The position numbers were made by a program, and so were the translations under genes. This document shows positions 34,070 through 46,596 of a DNA stretch of 60,000 nucleotides, one piece after another. The stretch comes from Symsagittifera roscoffensis (Eukaryota > Xenacoelomorpha > Acoela > Convolutidae). Position 1 is the first letter of the stretch. The number at the start of each line of letters is the position of its first letter. The notes beneath the pieces were generated by a model, which was given only the letters and a program-made list of their open reading frames with translations, did not search any database and was not told where the DNA came from. Location of the stretch: the NCBI RefSeq assembly GCF_963678635.1, contig NC_087064.1, positions 51,170,684 to 51,230,683 on the forward strand, read 5' to 3'.

Positions 34070-34852
34070 ATGGATGAGGGTGATTACCTGATGATGGAAC
34101 GTGCTTGCGAAGTCGATGAGAAAAGTACCAGGGAAAAAAACAATGGTATTGAGGTGTTGAAAGAAGGAAGAAGTCCGCCACTGGACCTGGATCCTAATGA
34201 AATAATTGAGACGGACGAGGAAACCGGACCCTATGCGCAAGAGGACGGGGAAAACCCCGAGCAGATAGAGGTTACCAAGAACACTGAACCGTTTCTTCCC
34301 TTTTCAATGCTTCAAGACAAAAAGAAAAGACAAGAACCGCAAAGAAATGAAATCCTCGTGAAGACGACTTCGTAGTGGACAGGATAGACCTGAAAAAGAT
34401 AAGTGAAGACCTCGTGGGTCTAGATGAGATACCCGTGTCACAGAATACAGACATTGTCGATGATCAAGACAATGAATGGATCGATGATCGATCGAAACCT
34501 GAAGTGGAACTTGACGACGAGCAGCAGAAGTCGTACGAACAAGAACTAACAAACCTGCGCGTCTTGGAGTGATTGAACGAAATGACATCAGATCCAAGGG
34601 AAACTAGTGTCACGATTCAGGACGAGGGCGACAGAAAAGCAGCACGTGGACCCTGAAAAATGGGCTCCGTCCCTAATGAGACTAAGAGACTTCTTAGTGG
34701 AGAGGGGAGTGAAAGAACTCTCGCTTCCGGTGTACGATCGAAACCGAGTACGACTGCATCCTCGGGAGCTGTATGCGCTGATACATGCGATCTTTTCGGA
34801 TACCTATATTGAAGTATTCATACATAAGAAACATTATTTGAAAATAGGTTGA
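34070..34852 (+). pseudogene. Pol C-terminal tail, copy 3
   Basis: ORFs 34,070-34,375, 34,375-34,572 and 34,607-34,852 match copy 2 almost residue for residue. Confidence 0.45.
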
Positions 34853-35191
34853 GTGTAGGTCGAGTGTAGGATGTGTGTTGTGTTGATGTGTTAAGTTGTT
34901 AGGATCTTGGGTTTGAAAAAGTTAGTGACCACGAATACTCAAACAATTACTTTAAGAATAGATCCAAAGTTTGGACTGTCCATTTTAGATCAAATTTCAA
35001 GGATTTAGAACTGAATTGATTTTCAAAGATCAAAATCTTCTTATCTGACTGTTTTTAAACCTGTTTTAATTTGAATTTGGAATAATGTTGAGAGATGTGA
35101 TAGTCGTGATATTATTTCTAGATCCGGGTTGATCAATTTAATTTTTGAACTTCAACCTTGTGAAATCAACTTATCGAATTCATTAATCAAC
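34853..35191 (+). repeat. Non-coding block between pol and gag, copy 3 (possible LTR)
   Basis: Third occurrence of the block. It differs from copy 2 at a handful of positions, for example ttatctgac in place of ttacttgac near 35,041. Confidence 0.45.
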
Positions 35192-36286
35192 ATGGTCAGT
35201 TTTGACAAATTGACGGTTTTGGCCGAGGCGTACGTAGGGCCAGTCATAGACGAGCTACTGGAGATTATAGGCTGCTGGGGGAGGAGGGAGATTGTGCTCA
35301 GGATGATCCGGAGGTGGCCATTTTAACGGCTGCTCTGACCAACATCCTTGCAAGCAAGGAGTGCTGGATCGCCCGAGTCTGCGTGTTATGCGATGGAGAA
35401 ATGGATCTCTCTCGGTAAGCGACTTGGCGCACGAATCCGGTGTGGGTACCACACGGACGTACCAACCTGGAGAGATGCCTCTCCCAGCCAGGCCTAGGCC
35501 CGGTCTGAGGAGTAGACATCAAGCTTTCCATCAGGAAATGAGTCTAGCTCTTAGTTGAAAGTTGCGGTGCCTGACAAGAGACTCAGAGTGGTAGAAGAAA
35601 TGCAGACAAACGAAACAATGGAACATCTGAACGAAACGAAAGACGAACTGGAGCGAGTTAGAAAAACCTTGCTCAGAACTGAAGAAGATAGAGATATGTG
35701 GAGGAGATTGTTTGAGGATTGCAACAAGAAACATGGAGAGGAGATAGAACGCGTGAGGCAGGAAAATAAGGAGCGAACGGATCGACTACGATTGGCGTCA
35801 TTGGAACGATCATTACCCGCAGGGAGTGTTCCTCGTGGGCAGTCCCCGGTGGAGCTTCTGAAGCTTCGCGAACTAAAACAGGCGACAAATTTGCAAATCC
35901 AAACAGCACCCAATAGAGTAACGATATTTGATCCAAGTGACACCCTGGCTGATCCAGTAGGGGAAAGAACCATGCAGCAGCTGGTGGAAGCCGCAGGCAG
36001 ACTTGTGGCCAGCAGAGGTGTGCCAAGTTTCGGGATGACTGCACCCAATGGAACAATCCATGATACCGGCAGAGTAGAGCTCTCCTCAGAAGTAGTGAAG
36101 AAAACAGGAGCTGCTACCGTTACTAGATTAGCAAAAAATCTCAAAAACCTCCGACATCAAGATAACGAGTTGCCAATGAAAAAAGTATCGCATGTATTTG
36201 ACATACAGAAGAATAATCAATTTAAAAACAGCTTCACAGGAGTCCCAGATACGGACCTGCGAGCAGGTTTCAATCAATCAACCTAG
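35192..36286 (+). pseudogene. Gag-like coiled-coil ORF, copy 3, best preserved
   Basis: Met at 35,192. A frameshift near 35,290 precedes an uninterrupted 243-codon ORF at 35,555-36,286. Residues about 10-85 of that ORF are Glu/Arg/Leu-rich with heptad-like spacing (coiled coil). A Pro/Gly-containing linker follows, then a mixed helical tail. Copies 1 and 2 have stops or deletions in the coiled coil and a short duplication near the equivalent of 36,055. It is probably the structural protein of the element. Confidence 0.55.
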
Positions 36287-36295
36287 ATTCCAGCA

Positions 36296-37401
36296 GTGAA
36301 CACGCAGCAACCACCCCTTGGAACGTCGCATCTGATATTGGGCGATAGTTTGGTGAGAAATTTAGAAAAATTGAGAACCTTATGGATCACAATGGTGATG
36401 GCAGTTGAATGTGTCACAGTAGCCCAGGTGTATCGGATGGTGGAGTTGATGAACCCAGGCAGAATAGTGCGCATAATGATTTTAATAGGCGCAAAAAATG
36501 TGCCCAGAAGCTCGGACTCAGAAGAAGCCCAATGGTTGGCAATGCTGGTGGGCTTGTCTACCACAGTGTGGCAAAGTTGCGGTTCGCGGTTCTGATTGTT
36601 GGCACCATATCGAAGAGCACAAGAACGCAGTCATCCACAGGTAGAAGGCACAATGAAAAATTCGTGAGGTGGAACAACTTAGTGCGTAATCTGGCAAGTC
36701 GCAATGCTGGTCGAATGATCTTGATTGACTTGGAGCATGAGCTGAGGGCTCTGGATCAGAGCAGATTCACCACCAGGCCAGGTTGAAATACATTTCGATA
36801 GTATAGAAGGACAAGGCTGGATGAATGTGTCTTCCACGAGCGACTAGATGAGTTGGAAGTTGAACTATTTGACACTGGAGCACTCAGAATGGAAGAAGCG
36901 ACGAACTTATCGGCGATTTCGACCTTTGTGCCTTCTAATCTGGAGACACGCTTGGGATCAGTCCCAGCCGTGCTACAAGTAATGAAAAGCTCGAGTAAGC
37001 AAAAACAGAGGTCAGACGTGCTGAATCGACTGGGTGAAGCACCAGTAAGGAGAACCATCCATCCCCGACGAAGATTGGGACCAGTCAATCAAACGACGGA
37101 TGTCACCTCAGGCACCTCGAGATCTGAAACGACGTTGAGTACAAGCAGGGAAGAGCGATATCAAGATAGAAGTTTTCTGATGTGGTCAAGCCCGATACCG
37201 TCCCCCTGGCATGTCTACAAGCAAGATTTAATGAAGAGGAACTTTCAAACATTAAGATTTGCAGCTGATGCGATGAGAATGCTGAATGGCGCGAGACTAT
37301 CACTAAATGGACTGTACTCGATTGTTGCAGTGGACTGGTTATTAGCAGCAGGTATCAACTTCAGCTCTACAAGTTTGCTGTCCTTGAGGGGCTGCCCTTA
37401 G
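36296..37401 (+). pseudogene. SGNH-hydrolase-like ORF, copy 3, longest version
   Basis: Block I is LILGDSLVRNL at the start of the ORF 36,296-36,595. Block III appears as ILIGAKNV. After a -1 frame change the ORF 36,409-36,786 continues. A block-V-like EIHFDSIEG is readable near 36,785-36,812 in a third frame, and ORF 36,853-37,401 follows. The order GDS, GxN, xxH matches SGNH esterases. Two frameshifts make this copy non-functional. Confidence 0.55.
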
Positions 37402-37493
37402 ACAACACCATGGGTCCCATGAATAAAAGGCCTCTGCAAGATGTGAGGATGCATCACAGTGAACAAACTAGATAGGAAAGACCAGGGAGATTT

Positions 37494-39056
37494 TTGACAA
37501 GTACAGCACCAACGGGGCAACATGTAAAGATGATTAAACAAGTGCGAGCGCCTCCAGCTCATGTGAAAGAAAAAGCCTATCCGAAAAAAGTAACTCTAGA
37601 AGCTGAAAGATATGATGAATTGAACTTCCGAATATACGAGGCCATCTTCGCCGCGTGCGACAAAGCAAAGACGACGAAGGCAAAGATATTAGTGATTGCG
37701 ACCTCGGTCTTCGTGCATACCTCTAGGTTCCTGTTCTGGCCCGATGTAGTAATGTTGACGGGAACCGACATGGATTGGATGCAATCCATATCATTGGCAA
37801 TCGGGGTTCAACGACAAACCGAAATGAATCCGATCACAATCGTGTTCGCCGGCATTGATGATTACCTGCATTGTAGAAGTCTCCTGAGCAGACTCAGTGA
37901 GCTAGCGACGGCGGAAGATGCTTTTTGGCCAGCAATTAAAGACATTCTGGAGTCCATGGGCGAGCTCTTGGACGTGGTAAAGGAAGGCGGGTTCCAGAAG
38001 ATAACGCCAAAGCCAGTATTCGTGTTATCCCCGGGGTATGCACAAATCCCGGTCGGACTTAAATTTGTGGATGCAATGATAGCGTCACTCTCAGAAGAGA
38101 GATTTGATGTGATCATACCTGCCCCAAACCGCGGAGTGAAGGCGAAGAATCTGAGGCCAGTTGGGTTTGGAATTGCCTGCAGTCTGGTCGGATATCTCAA
38201 ACGCTATGAGAGGATTCAAAGACCATTCGCTACACCTGCTAGTGTTGAATGAAGTGTTGGGATTGAAACTGTCAAAATTCAGCAGACAGCTCAAAATGAA
38301 ACCAGGAATCGACGATGATCATCAAGTGATAGTGAGAATGTCTAACGATCTGTGGTTCAGAGGAATGGAGTTCGATAGCCCAACAGGCAGAACGCCAAAG
38401 AAACGAAAGTTCACTTAGAAGCTATGCTTTTGCGAATGAAACCGGAGGCAAACCAGTGGCTGCACTTGACTCCTCGAATAAGAGTATTGTAAATGGACGT
38501 TTTTGAGCCGGGCTCAACGATGAGAACGAAGATCCATGCTTACCTAGTAAGAGAAATGAATTTGGCGGAAAATGAAGGAGAGAAATCAGTGGAGTTCATA
38601 GACTGGATGAGCCAGATAACACTCGAAGCTTTTTGGACGCAGAATGTGAGAGCAGAAGAAGGTTTCGAGAGGACATATAGCATGTTGGAAGGGTTGGGAG
38701 CGGGAAGGACCGCCTCCTTCCTGGCAAAAATTTACCCAGTACTCTCCCACTATCTAATACAGAAATTTCTTAAGGCCATCACGGGACTTTCTATCGTAGT
38801 GATCCTGGGACTGTTCGGGACGTTTGGAGCAGAAAATTTCATAAAAGGACCAGCAGTGCTGCTCACTGAAGGAATACAAAGTCTCCGACTGGATGGAATC
38901 CTGACATTAATTGCGATCACGCATGGAAAGTTGGTAGGATTGATAAAATTAATCCGCTATCCCGAGCAGATGAAGGAAAACGTGAGAGATTTTGATAAGA
39001 AAGAACCAACAGGAACTCTCGCGTATGAACATAAACAGCCTCTCATTGCTGAATAA
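37494..39056 (+). pseudogene. Long ORF of unknown fold, copy 3
   Basis: A 252-codon ORF (37,494-38,252) is nearly identical to copy 2, with GIDDYLH as the SGNH-like block. ORFs 38,161-38,418 and 38,493-39,056 continue it after frame changes. It is fused at about 39,000 to the linker exactly as in copy 2. Confidence 0.5.
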
Positions 39057-39351
39057 AGAAGTGATTCGGATGCTGGGTGTATTGTTAGAAAGAGAAGTGT
39101 CTAGAGATGACCCTGAATGGGCAGCAGCTAGGGCATTGCTGACAGTCAGTGAGAAGGTACAAATAAAACCATCGCGACGCCAGCACAAAAAAAAACGAAA
39201 GGGATTGTATGACAGGGGTTTAGCAACTAGTATCCTCGTATCCTCAAGTATCCTCAACCAGTATCCTCAAAGCATTTTGATGAAAACATCATACAAGAAA
39301 AAGAACAGGAGACCGGGAGGACTGACTGCACTCTTACTGGAGCCACCCTAG
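38992..39351 (+). pseudogene. RH-IN linker fragment, copy 3 internal
   Basis: A 119-codon ORF containing EVIRMLGVLLERE and the tatcctca stretch, fused downstream to the extra ORF module at the same point as in copy 2. Confidence 0.6.
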
Positions 39352-41479
39352 AAAAGGAAATATTCATCCAATGTGATGAAAGTACCCTTCGCAATTTCAG
39401 ACCATCGGCCATGAATCACAGAAAGTGAAGCGTCATAGGACAGCTGACCCCAAGAAGAGTACAACCGATTGACAGTATTGGACGCCGTCACGATTGACAA
39501 ACCCGCCGGTGGATACGAGGAAATGATGGAGTACAGGAACTCCGCTAGAGGACACCTGATCACTCTAGAAAATAAAAGCGCCATGGAAGGTTACTTGGAA
39601 GAAATGATACAGGGCACGACGATGAAGCAAATGGCGTTTGTAACGCTAGTTTCCTCAGAAATGCAGGCGGAAACTGTGGATCAATTGGTGAGCTTACCTT
39701 GGAGAGCAGTAGTACTAAGTCACTTTGAAAAAGAGATGCAAACTACTCAGAAGATACATGCTCTGATAGCAATTTCATACGTCAGAACTGAGTTGCAACT
39801 CAGATGATTTGCTTGACGGATGACGGGAAGACGATAAAAGAGCATGACTCGGAAGGAAAGAAGAGGTCAAAAAAAGAGAAGGCGCTCTCGATGACGAGTC
39901 TAAGAGACCAAATGATCTGTGAAGGAGCGGCAGTAGCGTGTGCGAAACAAAAAGTCGCTCTCTGTTTCGTCCGGTTCATGTTGGATCAAATGTCCGTGCC
40001 AGCAATGAACACTTCTGCGAAAATGCTAAGAAAAGTCAGTGATTTAGCAAAGACCTTGCTCTTACAAGCGCTATTAGACTTTCATCAAAGCAAGCCAATG
40101 CGGTGAACATAAAAAAACCTGTAGAATTAGAACCCTTGAAGAAGATCGATGAAATCCGTAGATTCTCAAGCAACGAGCTTAGGCTCACGAAAGAATCAAT
40201 GGGGACACTGCTGAAGTCCAGTGATTACTGTGGACCGATCAGAAATTGTCATACCTTATGTGTCTGGAACTGTTGGAATGGCATACAATCCTTTCATCAA
40301 TGAGGACATATGTGATTGTTACTTCGATTACGAACAAGCTGTGTTGCTCAGACTCTGTTCATCAAGAACTTCAAAGATAAGAAGCATTGCCAGTCAGCAA
40401 GTCAAATTAGTTTTTTTATTGGAAGAAAAGGCGACTGCACCTTCCATACCAAAATCTGATAACCCAGTGAAATTTTGATTGGGTTTCTCAGATGAGTTAC
40501 TGAGGACGAGCCTGATGGTGGTGTGCGAGTTAATGAAACCATCATGGTGCCCGGGTCCAAATGCTGATTCTATAATACGAGCGACGCATGATGTGCAAAG
40601 AGAATTAAACACAGATTGCAAATTGCAGAACCTCAACATCATCTTCAACTTGATAACAACAGCCTCTAGGAGCAACCGGGAGAATAAAGGGGGACCGGAA
40701 GACTGGTTCAAACCTGGAAGCTGTCTCGCAAAAGTCTGTGAACTAGAAAGTTATGTGTGGGGGTCTCGAATGCGTGAAGGAGAAAATCGACAAGAAGCAA
40801 CGACTAAAGAACAGTTGGAGGAACTTGATTGTCTAAAAGCTTAGATCTTCTTAAGACAATGTGCAAAATCTTGAATATCCCGATGAAACGAAAAAAAATA
40901 TGGCCAGTAGACAACTGATGCCATGGTTCAGAACCAACATGACTACATGGTTGTACTATTATGCCAAAAAGCATATGTTGAAGCAGAGCAGAATCTACAG
41001 TTCGTATCAGATGGTCATAGGGTCAGAAGCGCTCAAACGAGCTTTTGTGACGAATCGGAATGCAGTGACCACCGCAGTGAAGAGAACATTGTAAACGGAT
41101 GATTGTGACGGGAGAGAAAGAGAAGAAATGTTGAAGGAAGATCTGGAAGCGAATGTGACGTTGTGCCTCCACAACAGTTTCTGCAGAAATAGGGAAACCA
41201 ATATGGACCCTCCACTTTGTAGCAAACAAAGGGTAGAAGAGCAGAGGTATTGGAGGACTGCCTCCAAAAGCGTCAGAATGGCTACCGATGTGTTGCAAGA
41301 CAATGAAACCGAGAGTGCGGAGTCGATGTTACAGGAGGAAGAGAGGGTGTAAAAACAAAAAGCTGAATGACAAGATGCAAAAAGGAGAAAAACTAGAGGA
41401 ATTTAGAAGTCTTCGAACTTCTAAACCACGAAAATCAAAAAAAGGAAAAAACGAAGGAGTAACAAAGGAAAGAAATTAA
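39352..41479 (+). pseudogene. Extra ORF module of unknown function, copy 3
   Basis: ORFs 39,469-39,807, 39,804-40,106, 40,221-40,844 (TGA at 40,476-40,478), 40,861-41,094, 41,128-41,352 and 41,288-41,479 parallel copy 2. Even the stops are shared, so the damage predates the array duplication. No domain recognised. Confidence 0.4.
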
Positions 41480-42420
41480 ACTCAGAATTGTTTTTGTGCG
41501 AGAAAAATTCATATGAGAAACCAAGCATCTGATCTTGAAATTGAAACTGAATGAAAGAGTTATTTCAGTTGTTTTTGAGTTTAAAATTTGATGCATTTAT
41601 AAATTTGCATTGTGCTTTTAGTTAGTATTATTAGAGACACTTGCTTTTTTTAGGGAGACTTGAGTGGACAGTATATTAAAACATTCCAGCCTGCATGAAT
41701 TTTTAAATTGATTTAAGATGACTTTTCACTTTGTGGTGACATGAAAGACTTGAGTTATCTCTTGAAGAGGGTAATTCATTGTTTCTTTCCTTCTAGTCGC
41801 CGAGTTGCTTAATTTTAATAATCAGGACCAATAACAACTAAATTTCCGAAGAAAGTAAGTAGGATAATTTTAGTTAGTTGTGAGGCAGGATTGTCCTTCG
41901 TCAAAACACCTTTTTTAACCTAGGAGAAGAAATTTTAAATCGAGATAATTGCAATGAAAGTCAGAAAAGTTATTTTATCTTAAGTCATACCCTCAGGGAG
42001 CAGATTGATTAAAAATGTTAGAAGGCTATAGCGATGTAGTATGATGCCAATAGTAGCTTGCAGTGAGTCGATATGATGCAGATAAAGGTTTTTTTTCATG
42101 CGTTTTTTTTTGTGACACTGTACCATTTTAATGAATTTCACAAGGTTCAATGAGGACATTGAGCGGGCTGTCCGGGGCTTGTGTGACATTCGACCAGAGT
42201 GGCGACCGAAATGCATGGCAATAACGAAATTTTGTGGTGACCATTGAGTGGGAAGATTGTCTGTTTGAAAGGAATAACGGTGTTTTCTAATCAATCACAC
42301 GAGCTAGGTAGGGTCAATTTGCAATGACGAAGTAATTTTTAAAAACTGGTTCGAAATTAAAGACACGTCACGACCTTGTTTTGCAGTTTATGAAAAAAAG
42401 CGAGTATCAGAACAACAATT
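41480..42420 (+). repeat. Non-coding block at end of copy 3
   Basis: Repeats 32,560-33,470 with scattered differences. After acaacaatttttgc the two copies diverge, marking the end of the array. Confidence 0.65.
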
Positions 42421-42609
42421 TTTGCTTACAAAAAACAACAACGGTTCTCGACAGTGAAGAATAGACGTGAAGAAGATTGAAATTACAATTGATACTATCC
42501 AAATTGTAATGATTGTTCAGCTAAAATTGTTACGGAGCAGTTCCCGAGAATTCGATAGGGTATTGGGAGGATTCAACTACCCTTCTTAGACTGTAACAAG
42601 ACCGCTCTT

Positions 42610-43600
42610 CGACAATGGATATGATGAACCCAAAACCTATGGGTCGATTTATCCATTTCTATCGTGTTCACTCTATCCGGATCAATTTGGAACCAACCCG
42701 ACGCCTCTGGGTCGATCTGTTGTATGTCTACAATATTAATTCTATCCAGACCATTTTGAGACCAACCCGACGTCTCTGGTTCGATTTGTCGCATTTGTAC
42801 CATATTATTTCTATCCGGATCAATTTGGGACCAACCCGACGCCTCTGAGCTGATTTGTCGCATTTTTATCATATTCACACTGTCCGGATCATTTTGGGAC
42901 CGACCCGATGCCTCTTGTGGATTTATCGCATTTCTATCATATTCACTCTATCCTGATCAATTTGAACCAGCCCGACATCTCTGGGTCGATCTGTTTTATT
43001 TCTACCATATTCACTCTATCCGGATAAATTTAAGACTAACCCGACGACTCTGGGTCGATTTTATGCTTTTCTACCATATTCACTTTTTCCGGATCAATTT
43101 GGAACCAACCCGACGCCTCTGGGTCGATCTGTCGCATTTCTTCCATATTCACTCTATCCGGATCAATTTGTGACCAACCCGTCACCTCTGGGGCGATTTG
43201 TCGCATTTCTACCATATTCAGTTTATCCGGATCAATTTGGAATCCAACCGACGCCTCTGGGTCGATTTGTCGCATTTCTAACATATTCTTTCTATCAGGA
43301 TCAATTTGGGACCAACCCGACCCCTCTGGGTCGATTTGTCACATTTCTAACATATTCTCTCTATCGGTATCAATTTGGGACCAACGCGACGCCTCTGGGT
43401 CGATTTGTCGCAATTCTATCAAATTCTCTCTATCCGGATAAATGTGGGACCAACTCGACGCCTCTGGGCCGATTTATCGCATTTCTGTCATATTAATTCT
43501 ATCCGGATCAATTTGGGACCAACCCGACGCCTCTGGGTCGATTTGTCGCATTTATACCATTTGGGCCCACCCAGACGTCTCTGGGTCGAAATGTGACAGC
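42610..43600. repeat. Minisatellite, 69-bp unit (23 codons)
   Basis: The core tccgg recurs at 42,676, 42,745, 42,814, 42,883, 42,951, 43,019, 43,088, 43,157 and every 69 bp to 43,502, partly mutated at 43,295 and 43,364. That is 13 unit starts plus partial units at both ends. Spacing is 69 bp except for two 68-bp steps around 42,951. Each unit contains gacgcctctgggtcgat. Because 69 is divisible by 3, both strands show repeated 23-residue ORFs; on the minus strand the unit reads like EMRQIDPEASGW. No splice or start context makes it clearly coding. Confidence 0.9.
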
Positions 43601-43985
43601 TTCTTTTCTCGTACTTGAAGAATTACTTTTTTGTTTTGTACATATATTTTCTTTTAAGTCTTTTGATACTTTTCATGTTTTTATAATTGTATTATTGTCT
43701 TTTTAGAAGACTTGAAGTTACACTTCTTCTTTGACCGGATCCGATAATCCGGAAGGGTCATGGTAAGAGACTGAATCTGGTTTTCGAACAATTTTTATCT
43801 TCTTGAACTCAATTTAATTAACATCTAATTCTATTTCCGGATGAGAGAAGCTAGGAGTTGAGGGAAAGGGTTGATCCATCTCCGATGGATATGATGTATT
43901 TTATCTACTGAACAAAAACAATAGAATTATGATAACAAGTTGTAGCCCTGTTACTAGGAGTGACCTTTTGGTCTTGGTATACTGA

Positions 43986-44073
43986 TGTAACAGTCGCCTA
44001 CTTAAGTCATATATGAGGTTAAAGAAAAATAGGCCCTTTAACCATTGGCACAAGAGTCAGGGACACTATCTCT
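43986..44073 (+). repeat. Inverted-repeat arm A
   Basis: About 88 bp (tgtaacagtcgc ... ggacactatctct) match the reverse complement of 46,056-46,142 with roughly 70% visible identity. They could be terminal repeats of an old DNA transposon about 2.2 kb long, or two copies of an interspersed repeat. Confidence 0.55.
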
Positions 44074-44487
44074 TGCATTTTTCTACCTCAAGCGGTCGGA
44101 GCATGGTTACAGCTTAGAGGCCACTACGAAACCCCCCCCCACACTCCAGAAAATAAAGACGCCCTCATACTCAGGTCTCAAAATACCTGAAATACGCGAA
44201 CGCCGTTAAAAACAGGGTCGGAACTTTATGCAAAGTTACTTTTCATTAGACAGTGGACCTTTGATCTATTTCAGCATTTCAGATGGATCAACCTAAAATC
44301 TCTCCCTAACTTAACATAACATTATAAAACACACTGAAGAAAATTAAATTAGGTACTCACATACCGAAACGACCTCTAGAATTGAGTAACTAAACTGAAA
44401 AGCAACTCTAGAATTGATTGAAAATTGAGTTTAACTCGAGAAGGTTGTAATGAATAAGTTTAAGCTCAAGAAATAATTTTTGGGTCC

Positions 44488-44542
44488 GGACCATTGGGCA
44501 ACTTCGGTTGTCCACCTTTCCACCGAAGGTTCACTCTGGTCC
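44488..44542. repeat. Imperfect hairpin
   Basis: ggaccattgggcaacttcgg (44,488-44,507) pairs with ccgaaggttcactctggtcc (44,523-44,542) with a few mismatches around a loop of about 15 bases. Confidence 0.6.
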
Positions 44543-46055
44543 ACTCGAGTTTACTGACCCTCCACTCGCTATTACTTTCTGTCTCATGCCAAGAATAGGA
44601 CAGCTCTACTTTCGTTCGAATTATTTATTTATTAGAAATTGCGAATAGCAATTTCCCGCTGCTATTTTTGACTACTTTCCAGCAATTGTAGTTCGAATCT
44701 TCTTATCTTATTTTTCTGATAGTTTCAGTTGTCGCGAGAAACTTGAGCATGACATGCTCAATTCGAATTTTTGAAAAATTGCACTTCATCACAAAATCAA
44801 GACTTAACGTTTTTCTCAAGGTCAAACTTCCAAATATGACCGACTGGCACATGAGACCCAGCCATGAGCTCACTATTTTTGCATGTAACTAAGTTAATTT
44901 GCGCGATCTGGCCGATAGCCTTAATAGTAACGATATTTTCGGCCCGATTTTATTGGACCACACATTGAACTGGCTTTGGTAGAGATGGTTTAAAGCATGT
45001 GAAGCTGTGTTTATACGCCAGCCAGTCGTTTTTGGACCTAGCTTTATTTTCCGTCGGTATCTACTTCCGGGCGAATGCTACATTGCCGAAATCAGGTAGC
45101 GTCTTTTATTGATTGGTTGCAGGCATGGTCTTTGTGCCTTTTCATTCCTACCTTCGGTTAACTGTCGTTTTTTAGAATGTTCCTCTCGTGACCGGAATCT
45201 AGGAAAATTGATTTTTCGCACGTCCGTTCTTTGGACTGAACTCTGAAAACAACTTTTCCGATGAAGTGACTAATTGTATCGTTGGTAAAGTCATACTATA
45301 GAGCGATAGTCTGCTTATCTGCAGAGACTATCTTCAATAGCGTGTTCCTCAGTTTGAACTCAGCTATGACGTTATTTTATAATTGACTGGATTAATCGAA
45401 CCCAAATACAACAGCATGCGGCCTGACGAAATATCGATTATTGTTTCAAATTGACAATTTTCTCCAGCTTCGTCAGTGTATTTACACCTAGATTATTTAC
45501 ATTGCTGGTATTAATTATACAATTACCATTTTTCCTAGATTTACTGAATCTATTTACTTGAGCCTATTCTGTCCGATCATGCTGAGATTTGGTGAATTTT
45601 CGGTTGATCCATCAGAATTCAGAAACGGATCAAGTACATACTTTCTAGGAAAAACTAAGAAAGTTCTCAACCCTGTTTTTATTGACATTTGCTTGTTTAA
45701 GGTGTCTAGAGATCTGGCCAATGGGGTGTTCTTTTTTCTATCCAGAATGGGGGTAGCATTTTGGTAGTGGTCTTTAAGCTTCAACAATTCTAAAGTTCGT
45801 TGTCTAAGCGAAACGCGATTTGGCTCCTACAGAATTGGTGCCCGACATCAAACCGACTAGACTTCAAGCGAATATATATAATTTAGAAGAAAATAATTTT
45901 GAACTTAATATGAACTGAACTTGCCTAAGATTTTGAGAAGATACATTTTACAGATGAAAATTTAGCGTTTTAAGGTGCTTGTGAAGTTTAAATCTCGGTA
46001 TGAAGTCCCGTCGACCTGTTGTCCTAGACTCGATAAATTTAGGTGTAAGAGCCCG

Positions 46056-46142
46056 AGAGATAGTGTCTGTGGCTCTTTAGACAATGACTATAGAGCCTCT
46101 CATTCGTGACCTCATATGTGGTTTAAGTGAACGACTCTTACA
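46056..46142 (-). repeat. Inverted-repeat arm B
   Basis: Partner of 43,986-44,073 in opposite orientation. Shared blocks include catatgaggt and gacactatctct. Confidence 0.55.
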
Positions 46143-46596
46143 GTCCTTTAGATCAGTTCAGTGTTAATACGATTCACGTTGTTGCGAAGGCGTTTGTAAG
46201 TTACTTGTTAATTCCTCTTTGATTATACTGTTACGTTCAATGTCTTATTTGTTTAATTTATTGGTGAAAAACGAAGTTTTTGATCTACTTTTGAGAAATG
46301 TTTGCTTTTGTCATTTGGTCAAAATAGTTCATTTTTTGCAATTGTTTTTGTCCAGCTGTACTTTTTCCTCAAAATTGAGTAGAATTTTTGAGAGGTTGAG
46401 ATAATTGAAAAAAGAGTTTTCATCGGACACGAACAAACAAAAGTAAATAGACAAATTCAAGCAATGAGTCAAGGAGTGAATTTAGCTGGTTGGGCGATTA
46501 ATGGCCCTTTGGGCCCATCAGCAATAAAGAAATTGTACATCAATATGTTTTTATGCTTTCGCAAGTCAAATCATTACACAAAGAATTACTATAAGT

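Larger units (their letters stand above)
33471..42420 (+). mobile_element. Family-2 element, array copy 3
   Basis: Begins inside the integrase core. It ends at about 42,420, where similarity to the end of copy 2 stops. It is the least damaged copy for the coiled coil and the SGNH-like ORF and keeps about 670 bp (36,696-37,365) that copies 1 and 2 lack. Confidence 0.75.
43601..46596. other. Gene-poor stretch
   Basis: No convincing ORF. Contents seen: a diverged inverted-repeat pair (43,986-44,073 and 46,056-46,142), a hairpin at 44,488-44,542, a run of C at 44,131, and otherwise AT-rich unique-looking sequence. The 69-codon ORF at 45,558-45,767 shows no recognisable protein. Confidence 0.6.

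Noticed and set aside
42615-43596. Plus-strand ORFs in the minisatellite as genes
   Set aside because: Open only because the unit length is a multiple of three; no start, splice or flanking coding context.
45826-45850. ttggtgcccgacatc as an LTR-element primer binding site
   Set aside because: No LTR-like repeat or coding remnant lies on either side; probably chance.
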